A stretch of 64,000 nucleotides of DNA from Blautia obeum ATCC 29174 (GTDB lineage Bacteria > Bacillota > Clostridia > Lachnospirales > Lachnospiraceae). Location of the stretch: assembly GCF_025147765.1 (NCBI RefSeq), contig NZ_CP102265.1, positions 67,501 to 131,500 on the forward strand, given 5' to 3'. Under the pieces are notes generated by a model. That model did not search any database, was not told where the DNA came from, and worked only from the letters and a program-made list of their open reading frames with translations. The position numbers and the translations under genes were made by a program. This document shows positions 16,176-25,364 of this stretch, one piece after another; positions within the stretch are counted from its first letter, which is position 1; each line of letters starts with the position of its first letter.

Positions 16176-16769
16176 GTGATACATGAACAAAACACAGAGG
16201 CGTGTGACAAAATAACACAAGGAGGTCTTCCTGTATATGGATTTACAAAAGCATTTGGTTCTTTTGCACAGGGAAGTATTGTAGGTATTCCGAATCAGGT
16301 TATTCTGACAATTATTTTGTTTATTATCTTTATCTATGCATTAGCTAAGACGACATTAGGACGTTATCTGTATGGTGTTGGCGGTAACGAAGAAGCATCT
16401 CGTCTTTCAGGTATTGGTGTAACAAAGATTAAGCTGATGGCATACGGACTCAGTGGATTCCTCGCCGGAATCGCTGGTCTGGTACTGTTATCAAGAACAA
16501 GTTCCGGACAGCCATCTGCAGGTTCCGGATATGAAATGGATGCAATCACAGCTGTAGTACTTGGTGGTGTTTCTCTGAATGGTGGAGAAGGTAAATTACA
16601 TATGGTTGTTATTGGTATGCTGATCATGGGTGTACTGACAACTGGTATGATCATGTGTGGTATTAACGATTATGTACAGCAGTTTGTAAAAGGTATCGTA
16701 CTGATCCTTGCAGTTGCATATTCTGAAATCTCCAAAAAGATCAGAAGCAGAATGATCGTAACGGAATAA
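16176..16769 (+). pseudogene. Ribose-type ABC transporter permease, 5'-truncated
   Basis: About 185 codons match the C-terminal half of RbsC-like permeases (BPD_transp_2 family): PVYGFTKAFGSFAQGS, AKTTLGRYLYGVGGN, SGFLAGIAGLVLLSR, AITAVVLGGVSLNGGEGK and the tail QQFVKGIVLILAVAYSE. Full-length proteins have over 300 residues; the first half, the ATPase and the binding protein are missing. It follows the broken PocR regulator by 60 bp, as if a deletion removed the genes between them. No good ribosome site is seen. Confidence 0.85.
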
Positions 16770-16805
16770 GAAGTTAATCTTGTATAGTTTTATATGACTG
16801 AATAA

Positions 16806-16840
16806 AAATATCTCTGGCTGTGTGGTCAGAGATATTTTTT
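16806..16840 (+). terminator. Terminator after the permease remnant
   Basis: AAATATCTCTG / CAGAGATATTT with a ten-base loop, followed by a run of T. It is a preserved terminator of the former sugar-transport operon. Confidence 0.85.
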
Positions 16841-16941
16841 GTTGATTGACCTTAGTATAAAATACATGATAAAATAAAAAGTAAAGCAAAATTTTGCAGA
16901 GAACGAGTCGATAGTTATAAATGAGGAAAGAGAGTGAATGC

Positions 16942-17661
16942 ATGGCATATAGTTTCAGTGGACGTGTCCGCTACAGTGAAATTGGAGAAAATGGATTATT
17001 GACACTGCCGGGAATCCTGAATTATTTTCAGGACTGCAGTACCTTTCAGTCAGAGGAAGTCGGACTTGGAATCGATATTTTGAAGGAATGGAAACGTATC
17101 TGGGTATTGTCGGCATGGCAGGTGGTTGTAGATCGTTATCCATATATGGGAGAACGAATCAAAACATCTACCTGGGCATATGGATTCCGTGGATTTATGG
17201 GACTGCGTAACTTTACCATGGAGACAGAGGGCGGGGAACGCCTGGCGTATGCCAATACTTTCTGGACTTATATTGATGCGGAAAACGGACTGCCAGTCCG
17301 TCTGGAAGCGAAAGATACAGATGCTTACAGAGGAAAAGACGGGAAGATGGAATCGAAACTGGATATGGAATATGCACCGCGTAAAATTGTACTTCCGGAA
17401 GATTATGAGCAGCAGGATTCTTTTGCTGTGCAGAAACATCATCTGGATACGAACCATCATGTAAATAACTGTCAGTATGTACAGATGGCAATGGATTATC
17501 TGCCGGAGAATTTCAAGATACATCAGATGCGTGCGGAATATAAGCAGCAGGCGAGACTGAATGATGTGATCTGTCCGGCAAGAGCAGTAGATGAAAATAA
17601 AACAACAGTTCTTCTGAATGATCAGAAGGGTGAACCGTATGCAGTTGTTGAGTTTAAATAA
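16942..17661 (+). CDS. Acyl-ACP thioesterase
   Basis: A 239-residue double hotdog-fold thioesterase (FatA/FatB-related, PF01643) that releases fatty acids from acyl carrier protein. Seen in the sequence are RVRYSEIGENGLLTLPGILN at the start, WVLSAWQVVV, and the C-terminal catalytic segment LDTNHHVNNCQYV with the Asn-His pair of the family. The ATG at 16942 is chosen because the hotdog strand begins directly after it; an ATG seven codons upstream is less likely. The cvfB gene follows after 15 bp, so the two are probably co-transcribed. Confidence 0.88.
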   Translation: MAYSFSGRVRYSEIGENGLLTLPGILNYFQDCSTFQSEEVGLGIDILKEWKRIWVLSAWQVVVDRYPYMGERIKTSTWAYGFRGFMGLRNFTMETEGGERLAYANTFWTYIDAENGLPVRLEAKDTDAYRGKDGKMESKLDMEYAPRKIVLPEDYEQQDSFAVQKHHLDTNHHVNNCQYVQMAMDYLPENFKIHQMRAEYKQQARLNDVICPARAVDENKTTVLLNDQKGEPYAVVEFK

Positions 17662-17676
17662 AATTGGAGGAAAAAT

Positions 17677-18519
17677 ATGATCGAATTAGGAAAGAAACAG
17701 ACGTTACTGATTGTGAAGTCCGTAGAGTTTGGCGTATATCTTGCAGAAGATATGAATGCAGATACAAAGCATCAGGTACTTTTGCCGGCAAAACAGGTTC
17801 CGGCAGGGACAAAAGCAGGAGATAAACTGGAAGTTTTTATTTATAAAGATTCTCAGGATCGTCTGATCGCGACAACAAATGAACCACTTCTTATGGTGGG
17901 GCAGGCAGGACTTCTGAAAGTAAAACAGGTAACAAGAATCGGAGCATTTCTTGACTGGGGACTGGAAAAAGATCTTTTGCTTCCATATCATGAGCAGACA
18001 ACTCGTATCTTTGAGGGGCAGGAATGTCTGGTAGCTGTTTATGTGGATAAAAGCAGCCGTCTCTGTGCAACTATGAAAGTTTATCCTTACCTGTCCAAAG
18101 AAACACCTTATAAAGAAGGTGACCAGGTAAAAGGCCGTGTATACCAGATCAGCGAGAATTTTGGAGTATTTGTTGCAGTCGATAATAAATATTCTGCACT
18201 GATCCCTGCAAGAGAAGCAAAAGGTAAATATCGTCCTGGTACTGTTCTTGACCTGCGTGTGACCAGAGTCAAAGAAGATGGAAAGATGGATGTCAGTGAC
18301 CGTCAGGAAGCATATCTTCAGATCAACGAAGATGCGGAAAATGTTCTGGAGATCATTGAAGAATTTGCAGGAGTACTTCCTTTTGATGACAAGGCTTCAC
18401 CGGAAGTGATCCGCAGAGAATTTGGCTTAAGCAAAAATGCATTTAAGCGTGCAGTCGGACATCTTCTTAAAGAAGGAAAAATTCAGATCAAGGACCGCAG
18501 GATCTATCTGGTGAAATAA
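17677..18519 (+). CDS. cvfB: S1-domain RNA-binding protein of the CvfB family
   Basis: A 280-residue protein with three S1-like beta-barrels (about 5-60, 65-135, 145-210) and a C-terminal winged helix (EVIRREFGLSKNAFKRAVGHL, about 235-280). This is the architecture of CvfB/YitL, which binds RNA and affects virulence genes in Staphylococcus. Motifs GAFLDWGLEKDLLLPYHEQ and FGVFVAVDNKYSALIP are typical S1 strands. GGAGG precedes the ATG. It sits 15 bp after the thioesterase and 18 bp before dnaE, so all three probably form one operon. Confidence 0.9.
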   Translation: MIELGKKQTLLIVKSVEFGVYLAEDMNADTKHQVLLPAKQVPAGTKAGDKLEVFIYKDSQDRLIATTNEPLLMVGQAGLLKVKQVTRIGAFLDWGLEKDLLLPYHEQTTRIFEGQECLVAVYVDKSSRLCATMKVYPYLSKETPYKEGDQVKGRVYQISENFGVFVAVDNKYSALIPAREAKGKYRPGTVLDLRVTRVKEDGKMDVSDRQEAYLQINEDAENVLEIIEEFAGVLPFDDKASPEVIRREFGLSKNAFKRAVGHLLKEGKIQIKDRRIYLVK

Positions 18520-18537
18520 CAGGTAAAGGATGAGAGT

Positions 18538-21500
18538 ATGAACTTTACACATCTTCATGTCCATACAGAATACAGTCTTCTGGATGGTTCGAATAAAATA
18601 AAAGAATATGTGGACCGTGTCAAGGAACTTGGCATGGACAGTGCGGCTATTACGGACCATGGTGTGATGTACGGCGTGATCGATTTTTACCGTGCGGCAA
18701 GAGCTGCGGGAATCAATCCGATCCTGGGCTGTGAGGTGTATGTTGCGCCGGGCTCCCGCTTTGACCGTGAAGCAGGAAGTGGAGAAGACCGTTATTACCA
18801 TCTGGTTCTTCTGGCAGAGAACAACCAGGGTTACAGTAATTTGATGAAGATCGTTTCCAAGGGATTTGTGGAAGGATTTTATTATAAACCGCGTGTGGAT
18901 CTGCAGCTTCTGGAGAAATATCATGAGGGAATCATTGCGTTGAGTGCGTGTCTTGCAGGTGAAGTGGCAAGATTCCTTACAAGAGGTATGTATGAAGATG
19001 CAAAAGCGGCCGCACTTCGGTACCAGGATATCTTTGGAAAAGGAAATTTTTTCCTGGAATTACAGGATCATGGCATTCCGGAACAGCAGAATGTAAACCA
19101 GCAGCTTCTTAAGATGCACCGTGAGACCGGAATTGATCTGGTTGCAACAAATGACGTACATTATACCCTTGCAGAGGATGCCCAGCCACATGATGTCCTG
19201 CTCTGCCTGCAGACCGGTAAGAAACTGGCAGATCAGGATCGTATGCGTTATGAGGGCGGTCAGTATTATGTAAAATCTCCGGAAGAGATGGAACGTCTTT
19301 TTCCATATGCGACAGAAGCATTGGAAAATACACATAAGATTGCACAGCGCTGTCATGTAGAGATTGAATTCGGTGTAACCAAGCTGCCGAAATTTGGCGT
19401 TCCGGACGGATATACTTCCTGGGAGTACTTAAATGAGCTTTGCTTCAAAGGACTGGAAGAACGTTATCAGCCAGTGACCGAGGAACTGAAAGAGAGGCTG
19501 AATTATGAACTGACGACGATCAAGAACATGGGATACGTTGACTATTTCCTGATCGTGTGGGATTTTATCAAATATGCCCGTGATCATGATATCATGGTCG
19601 GACCGGGACGTGGATCTGCAGCGGGAAGCCTGGTTGCATATACACTGGGCATCACACAGCTTGATCCAATTCGTTATGATCTGCTGTTCGAGCGTTTCCT
19701 CAACCCGGAACGAGTATCCATGCCGGATATTGACGTTGACTTCTGCTTTGAACGAAGACAGGAAGTTATTGATTACGTCAGAAGAAAATATGGCGATGAC
19801 TGTGTCGTTCAGATCGTTACGTTTGGTACACTGGCAGCGCGAGGCGTTATCCGGGATGTCGGACGTGTGATGGATCTGCCTTATGCGCAGGTGGATACGA
19901 TCGCCAAAATGATTCCACAGGAGCTGAATATCACGATTGACAAAGCTCTGCAGATGAATCCGGAATTTAAGAAGGTATATGAAGAGGATAAAGAAATCCA
20001 TGAACTGATCGATACAGCGAAACGTCTGGAAGGATTGCCACGCCATACTTCCATGCATGCAGCAGGTGTTGTGATCAGTCAGAAGGATGTTTCAGAATAT
20101 GTACCGCTTTCCAGAGCATCGGATGGTTCGATCGTTACCCAGTTTACAATGACAACTCTGGAAGAACTGGGACTTCTGAAAATGGACTTTTTGGGACTTC
20201 GTACACTGACAGTTATCCAGAATGCGGTACATCTGGTAGAACAGGACACAGGTGTGAAGCTGGATATGCAGCATATCGATTATAATGATAAAAAAGTCCT
20301 GGATTCTCTTGGAACAGGCCATTCAGATGGTGTGTTCCAGCTGGAAAGTGCAGGAATGAAGAACTTCATGAAGGAACTGAAACCACAGAGTCTGGAGGAT
20401 GTGATCGCGGGAATTTCCCTGTATCGTCCGGGGCCGATGGATTTTATTCCGCAGTATATCCGGGGAAAAAATCGCCCGGATACGATCAAATATGACTGCC
20501 CGCAGCTGGAGCCGATCCTGAAACCGACATATGGATGCATCGTGTATCAGGAGCAGGTTATGCAGATCGTGCGTAATCTGGCAGGTTATACTCTTGGACG
20601 AAGCGACTTGGTACGTCGTGCGATGTCCAAGAAAAAAGCGGCTGTTATGGAGAAGGAGCGCCAGAACTTTGTTTATGGAAACGAAGCGGAAGGCGTACCA
20701 GGCTGTATTGCCAATGGAATTCCGGAGCAGACGGCAAATAAGATTTATGACGATATGATCGATTTTGCAAAATACGCATTTAATAAGTCTCATGCGGCAG
20801 CGTATGCTGTAGTTTCTTATCAGACGGCATTTCTGAAATATTATTATCCGGTCGAATTCATGGCTGCTCTTATGACATCTGTGATTGAAATGCCGATCAA
20901 AGTAGCTGAGTATATTCAGGTATGCAGGAAGATGAATATTAAGATCCTGCCGCCGGATGTAAACCGTGGAGCATATGGATTCTCAGTTGATAATGGCGCA
21001 ATCCGTTATGGCCTTTCTGCAATCAAGAGCGTTGGACGCCCGGTGATCAATGCCCTGGTGGAAGAGAGGGAGGCAAACGGAGAATATCGATCACTGAAGG
21101 ATTTTATCGAGAGACTGACCGGTACGGTAAATAAACGTGCGATTGAGAACTTTATCAAAGCTGGAGCACTGGACTGTCTGGAGGGAAACCGCCGGCAGAA
21201 AATGGTTGTTTACAGTCAGATCGTGGACAGCATCGCGCAGGAGAAGAAGAATTCTTTTGCAGGACAGATGAGTCTGTTTGATCTGGTTGGTGAAGAAGAT
21301 AAAAAAGATTATGAGATCCGGATGCCGGATGTGGAAGAATATGATAAGGATATGATCCTTGGTTTTGAAAAAGATGTTCTTGGAATCTATCTGAGTGGAC
21401 ATCCTCTGGAGAAATACCGGAATATTATGGAAAAGATGATCTCAGCGAGAACGATTGATTTCCAGCCGGATGAAGAATCTGGTATCCCAAAGGTTTATGA

Positions 21501-22005
21501 CGGACAGAAAGTAATTATCGGTGGAATGATTACCGAAAAGACGATTAAATACACCAGAAACAATAAAGTGATGGCGTTCCTGACGTTAGAAGACCTGATG
21601 GGAACTGTGGAGATCGTTGTATTCCCGAGAGATTATGAGAAATGGCAGACGTTGATCAATGAAGATGCGCGAGTCTTTATCCAGGGACGTGTCAATGCAG
21701 AAGATGATAAGCCGAGTAAGCTAATTCTGGAAAAAGTACGCGCTTTTGATGATATACCACGAGAAATCTGGATTCAGTTTAAAGACCGTGAGGATTATGC
21801 ACAGAAAGAGCAGGAACTTCTGAACTATCTGAGAGGTTCAGTGGGAACTTCTGCGGTAGTAATCTACCTCAAAGATGTGAAGGCGATAAAACGTCTTCCG
21901 GCAGGATACCATGTGCAGATCAGCGATTTTCTGTTAGAAGAATTAAAGAAAAAATATGGTGATTCCAACGTTAAAGTTGTGGAAAGAGTATTGAAAAACT
22001 TCTAA
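18538..22005 (+). CDS. dnaE: DNA polymerase III subunit alpha (DnaE)
   Basis: An 1155-residue C-family replicative polymerase. The N-terminal PHP domain begins FTHLHVHTEYSLLDGSN. The palm contains the GPGRGSAAGSLVAY motif (about residue 355) and the catalytic PDIDVDF (about 395-401). Then come the fingers, a helix-hairpin-helix region (about 830-900) and an OB-fold (VYDGQKVIIGGMI onward, about 985-1065). Clostridia also carry PolC; DnaE there is thought to extend primers or act in repair. Length and motif order match the DnaE1 form. Its start overlaps no neighbour and has AAGGATGAGAG before it. Confidence 0.97.
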   Translation: MNFTHLHVHTEYSLLDGSNKIKEYVDRVKELGMDSAAITDHGVMYGVIDFYRAARAAGINPILGCEVYVAPGSRFDREAGSGEDRYYHLVLLAENNQGYSNLMKIVSKGFVEGFYYKPRVDLQLLEKYHEGIIALSACLAGEVARFLTRGMYEDAKAAALRYQDIFGKGNFFLELQDHGIPEQQNVNQQLLKMHRETGIDLVATNDVHYTLAEDAQPHDVLLCLQTGKKLADQDRMRYEGGQYYVKSPEEMERLFPYATEALENTHKIAQRCHVEIEFGVTKLPKFGVPDGYTSWEYLNELCFKGLEERYQPVTEELKERLNYELTTIKNMGYVDYFLIVWDFIKYARDHDIMVGPGRGSAAGSLVAYTLGITQLDPIRYDLLFERFLNPERVSMPDIDVDFCFERRQEVIDYVRRKYGDDCVVQIVTFGTLAARGVIRDVGRVMDLPYAQVDTIAKMIPQELNITIDKALQMNPEFKKVYEEDKEIHELIDTAKRLEGLPRHTSMHAAGVVISQKDVSEYVPLSRASDGSIVTQFTMTTLEELGLLKMDFLGLRTLTVIQNAVHLVEQDTGVKLDMQHIDYNDKKVLDSLGTGHSDGVFQLESAGMKNFMKELKPQSLEDVIAGISLYRPGPMDFIPQYIRGKNRPDTIKYDCPQLEPILKPTYGCIVYQEQVMQIVRNLAGYTLGRSDLVRRAMSKKKAAVMEKERQNFVYGNEAEGVPGCIANGIPEQTANKIYDDMIDFAKYAFNKSHAAAYAVVSYQTAFLKYYYPVEFMAALMTSVIEMPIKVAEYIQVCRKMNIKILPPDVNRGAYGFSVDNGAIRYGLSAIKSVGRPVINALVEEREANGEYRSLKDFIERLTGTVNKRAIENFIKAGALDCLEGNRRQKMVVYSQIVDSIAQEKKNSFAGQMSLFDLVGEEDKKDYEIRMPDVEEYDKDMILGFEKDVLGIYLSGHPLEKYRNIMEKMISARTIDFQPDEESGIPKVYDGQKVIIGGMITEKTIKYTRNNKVMAFLTLEDLMGTVEIVVFPRDYEKWQTLINEDARVFIQGRVNAEDDKPSKLILEKVRAFDDIPREIWIQFKDREDYAQKEQELLNYLRGSVGTSAVVIYLKDVKAIKRLPAGYHVQISDFLLEELKKKYGDSNVKVVERVLKNF

Positions 22006-22105
22006 AAATGCTTTACACTATACAACGAATATGTGTAGAACAGATAACAAGGTTTCCTATTATATGCAAGCTATAAGAGGAAATCTGGAGATGGAGGAAT
22101 GAATC

Positions 22106-23095
22106 ATGGCAGAGAAACAGATAAAAACCATCGGTGTACTTACAAGTGGCGGTGACGCGCCGGGAATGAACGCTGCGATCCGTGCTGTTGTAAGACGAGG
22201 ACTGAGCAGCGGACTGAATGTAAAAGGTATTTATAAAGGATACAATGGTCTTCTTAATGAAGAAATCGTTGATATGACTGCCAGAGACGTATCAGATACG
22301 ATCGAACGCGGTGGTACAATTCTTTATACAGCAAGATGTGCAGAATTCCGTACACCGGAAGGACAGCAGCGTGGTGCAGAAATCTGTAAGAAACATGGAA
22401 TCGACGGACTGGTAGTTATCGGTGGAGACGGTTCTTTTGCAGGTGCACAGAAGCTGGCAAATCTTGGAATCAATACAATCGGTGTTCCGGGAACAATTGA
22501 CCTGGACATTGCCTGCACAGAGTATACAATCGGATTTGACACAGCAGTAAATACAGCAATGGAGGCAATTGATAAAGTTCGTGATACTTCCACATCTCAC
22601 GAAAGATGTAGTATTATCGAGGTTATGGGACGTAATGCAGGATACCTTGCTATGTGGTGTGGTATCGCTAACGGAGCAGAGGATGTCCTGATTCCTGAGA
22701 AATATGATTATGATGAGCAGAAGCTGATCAACAACATCATCGCAAGCCGTAAAGCAGGAAAGAAACACCATATCATCGTAAATGCAGAGGGTATCGGTCA
22801 TTCTGAGGCTATGGCAAGACGTATTGAAGCAGCTACAGGTATTGAGACACGTGCTACAATTCTTGGTCACATGCAGCGTGGTGGTAACCCGACATGTAAG
22901 GACCGTGTATATGCATCTATGATGGGCGCACTTGCAGTAGACCTTCTTGTACAGGGCAAATCCTGCCGAGTTGTTGGATATCGTCATGGTGAATTCATGG
23001 ACTTCGATATTAACGAAGCACTTGCTATGCAGAAAGATGTATCCCCATATATGTGGGAAGTATGTAACTCTCTTTCTCATAACTACAAAAAATAA
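22106..23095 (+). CDS. pfkA: 6-phosphofructokinase
   Basis: A 329-residue group A phosphofructokinase, the committed step of glycolysis. GVLTSGGDAPGMNAAIRA binds the nucleotide, GGDGSFAGA marks the ATP-dependent (not pyrophosphate-dependent) type, and PGTIDLD holds the catalytic aspartates. MGRNAGYLA and GHMQRGGNPTCKDR bind fructose-6-phosphate and the effector. The usual PGTIDND reads PGTIDLD here, an Asn to Leu change. It lies 100 bp after dnaE, with GGAGG before the ATG. Confidence 0.95.
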   Translation: MAEKQIKTIGVLTSGGDAPGMNAAIRAVVRRGLSSGLNVKGIYKGYNGLLNEEIVDMTARDVSDTIERGGTILYTARCAEFRTPEGQQRGAEICKKHGIDGLVVIGGDGSFAGAQKLANLGINTIGVPGTIDLDIACTEYTIGFDTAVNTAMEAIDKVRDTSTSHERCSIIEVMGRNAGYLAMWCGIANGAEDVLIPEKYDYDEQKLINNIIASRKAGKKHHIIVNAEGIGHSEAMARRIEAATGIETRATILGHMQRGGNPTCKDRVYASMMGALAVDLLVQGKSCRVVGYRHGEFMDFDINEALAMQKDVSPYMWEVCNSLSHNYKK

Positions 23096-23114
23096 AAATA
23101 CGACGTTTTTACAG

Positions 23115-23140
23115 CGGAGGCCACCGTTAGGCGGCCTCCG
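23115..23140 (+). terminator. GC-rich hairpin after pfkA
   Basis: CGGAGGCC pairs perfectly with GGCCTCCG around a ten-base loop. The following TTCTGGATT is only weakly T-rich, so this could be a terminator or a transcript-stabilising hairpin between pfkA and the methyltransferase gene. Confidence 0.6.
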
Positions 23141-23163
23141 TTCTGGATTAAAGGAGTAGCTGT

Positions 23164-23940
23164 ATGATTTCCAGTGCACAGAATACACAGGTCAAAAATA
23201 TAATAAAGCTGAATCAGAAGGCAAAGGCAAGACGAGAGCAGGGACTGTTTATCGCAGAGGGAAGAAAGATGTTTCTCGAAGCTCCGGATGACTGGATCGA
23301 GAAGATTTATGTGGCAGAATCAATGCTCGAAGATGAAGAAGTAATGAAAAAGGTACGGAGATTTTCCTGGGATGCAGTTGAGAACGGTGTGTTCAGGCAG
23401 ATGTGTGATACACAGACGCCACAGGGAATCCTTACCGTACTCCGACAGCCTTCTTACGAACTGGAAGATCTTCTGAAAGAGGAAAAACCACTTCTTATGG
23501 TTTTGGAGGATCTGCAGGATCCCGGAAATGCAGGGACGATCATCCGAACCGGAGAAGGCGCCGGAGTGAGTGGGGTTTTCCTGACAAAAACCTGTGTGGA
23601 TATTACAAACCCAAAGGTAATTCGTGCAACGATGGGATCTGTTTACAGAATTCCTTTTTTCTATGTGGAAGATGTGGTATCATTAAAACAGAAACTTCAG
23701 GGAAGAGGAATTCGCTTTTTGGCCGCACATTTACAGGGTAAAAACTCATATGACAGGGAATCCTATGAGGACGGAACTGCGTTTCTGATCGGAAACGAAG
23801 GAAAGGGCCTTACAGACCAGGCAGCGGATGCAGCAGACTGTCTGATCCGGATCCCGATGTGCGGGCAGGTGGAATCCCTTAATGCAGCTATGGCGGCCGG
23901 AATACTCATGTATGAGGCGGCAAGGCAGAGGAGGGGATAA
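23164..23940 (+). CDS. TrmH-family RNA 2'-O-methyltransferase
   Basis: A 258-residue SPOUT methyltransferase. The N-terminal RNA-binding domain starts SSAQNTQVKNIIKLNQKAK. The catalytic knot shows LEDLQDPGNAGTIIRTGEGAG, IGNEGKGL and the final IPMCGQVESLNAAMAAGILMYE, which bind S-adenosylmethionine. The family methylates a ribose in rRNA or tRNA; the exact target is not readable. GGAG precedes the ATG. It is followed directly by the nfeD-like gene (stop TAA, one base, ATG), so they form one operon. Confidence 0.9.
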   Translation: MISSAQNTQVKNIIKLNQKAKARREQGLFIAEGRKMFLEAPDDWIEKIYVAESMLEDEEVMKKVRRFSWDAVENGVFRQMCDTQTPQGILTVLRQPSYELEDLLKEEKPLLMVLEDLQDPGNAGTIIRTGEGAGVSGVFLTKTCVDITNPKVIRATMGSVYRIPFFYVEDVVSLKQKLQGRGIRFLAAHLQGKNSYDRESYEDGTAFLIGNEGKGLTDQAADAADCLIRIPMCGQVESLNAAMAAGILMYEAARQRRG

Positions 23941-23941
23941 G

Positions 23942-24382
23942 ATGGAACCTTTAATGTGGCTGATCGTGTTGGCGGTCTTTCTTGTGATCGAGGCAATCAC
24001 GGTAGGACTGACTACGATCTGGTTTGCAGGAGGCGCACTGGTCGCAGCGATTGCGTCAGGCGCAGGTGCAGGTATACTGGTGCAGTGGATCCTGTTTTTA
24101 GTCATTTCACTGGTCCTGCTGATTTTTACAAGACCACTGGCAGTTCGATATATGAATAAGGGTGTGCCAAAGACCAATGTAAACAGCCTGATCGGAGAAA
24201 AAGCTGTTGTGATTCAGAAGATCAATAATCTGGAGCAGACAGGGCAGGTCCGTATCAATGATATTGAATGGATGGCGAGAACATCTTCTGATGAAGTAAC
24301 GATTCCGGAACAGACAGTTGTAACAATTGAAGCTGTTCAGGGAGTAAAACTGATTGTGAAAGAAGAAAAGGAGGGTAAGTAA
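23942..24382 (+). CDS. NfeD-like membrane protein
   Basis: A 146-residue protein with two or three membrane segments (residues 3-70) and a C-terminal OB-fold (about 80-140: SLIGEKAVVIQKINN to VEAVQGVKLIVKE). This is the short NfeD type. NfeD proteins are regularly encoded next to SPFH/flotillin genes and are thought to form membrane-domain complexes with them; the SPFH gene begins two bases after this stop. The start at 23942 follows the previous stop by one base and fits the hydrophobic start. Confidence 0.87.
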   Translation: MEPLMWLIVLAVFLVIEAITVGLTTIWFAGGALVAAIASGAGAGILVQWILFLVISLVLLIFTRPLAVRYMNKGVPKTNVNSLIGEKAVVIQKINNLEQTGQVRINDIEWMARTSSDEVTIPEQTVVTIEAVQGVKLIVKEEKEGK

Positions 24383-24383
24383 C

Positions 24384-25325
24384 ATGGCAGGAATTATTAT
24401 TTTTATAGTACTCATCGTACTTGTACTCTGGATCCTGGCATCCTGTATCCGTATTGTGCCACAGGCATATGCAATCGTTGTAGAACGTCTTGGTGCATAC
24501 AAAGAAACATGGAACACAGGTATTCATTTCAAAACACCATTTATTGACCGTGTGGCAAGAAGAGTCAATCTGAAAGAGCAGGTTGTGGATTTTCCACCAC
24601 AGCCGGTTATTACCAAAGATAACGTAACAATGCAGATCGATACTGTTGTGTTTTTCCAGATTACAGATCCAAAGCTTTTTGCATATGGTGTGGAAAATCC
24701 GATCATGGCAATCGAAAATCTGTCAGCGACAACCCTTAGAAACATCATCGGTGACATGGAACTGGATGAAACGCTGACTTCTCGTGAAGTTATCAACACT
24801 AAGATGCGTGCATCCCTGGATGTGGCAACAGATCCGTGGGGAATCAAAGTAAATCGTGTGGAACTGAAAAATATTATTCCGCCGGCAGCAATCCAGGAAG
24901 CTATGGAGAAACAGATGAAGGCTGAGCGTGAAAGACGTGAAGCAATTCTCCGCGCAGAAGGTGAGAAAAAATCTACGATCCTTGTTGCAGAAGGTAAAAA
25001 AGAATCTGCAATCCTCGATGCGGAAGCTGAGAAACAGGCTGCGATTCTGAAAGCAGAAGCGCAGAAAGAACGTATGATCAAAGAGGCTGAAGGACAGGCA
25101 GAGGCAGTTCTGAAAGTTCAGAAAGCTAATGCAGAAGGTATCCGTATGATCCGTGAAGCCGGGGCAGATCAGGCAGTACTTACACTGAAGAGCCTGGAAG
25201 CATTTGGAAAGGCAGCAGATGGTAAGGCTACCAAGATCATTATCCCGTCTGAGATCCAGGGACTGGCAGGACTTGCATCATCTCTGAAAGAGATCGTTGT
25301 TGAGGATAAGAAAACAGAAGAATAA
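24384..25325 (+). CDS. SPFH/Band 7 (stomatin-like) membrane protein
   Basis: A 313-residue protein: an N-terminal membrane anchor (residues 3-25), an SPFH domain (about 25-185: IVPQAYAIVVERLGAYKETW through GIKVNRVELKNIIPP) and a long Ala/Glu/Lys coiled coil (about 185-260) with repeated AEGEKK / AEAEKQ units. Stomatin-like proteins oligomerise on membranes and often control nearby proteases. The pairing with the NfeD gene immediately before is the classic operon. Confidence 0.92.
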   Translation: MAGIIIFIVLIVLVLWILASCIRIVPQAYAIVVERLGAYKETWNTGIHFKTPFIDRVARRVNLKEQVVDFPPQPVITKDNVTMQIDTVVFFQITDPKLFAYGVENPIMAIENLSATTLRNIIGDMELDETLTSREVINTKMRASLDVATDPWGIKVNRVELKNIIPPAAIQEAMEKQMKAERERREAILRAEGEKKSTILVAEGKKESAILDAEAEKQAAILKAEAQKERMIKEAEGQAEAVLKVQKANAEGIRMIREAGADQAVLTLKSLEAFGKAADGKATKIIIPSEIQGLAGLASSLKEIVVEDKKTEE

Positions 25326-25364
25326 TTTTTTCTAAAGAAACACGAAAAAAGAGGAGTAACTGTT

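Noticed and set aside
22292..23188. A 298-codon frame antisense to pfkA
   Set aside because: Cys- and Ser-rich composition typical of an antisense shadow.
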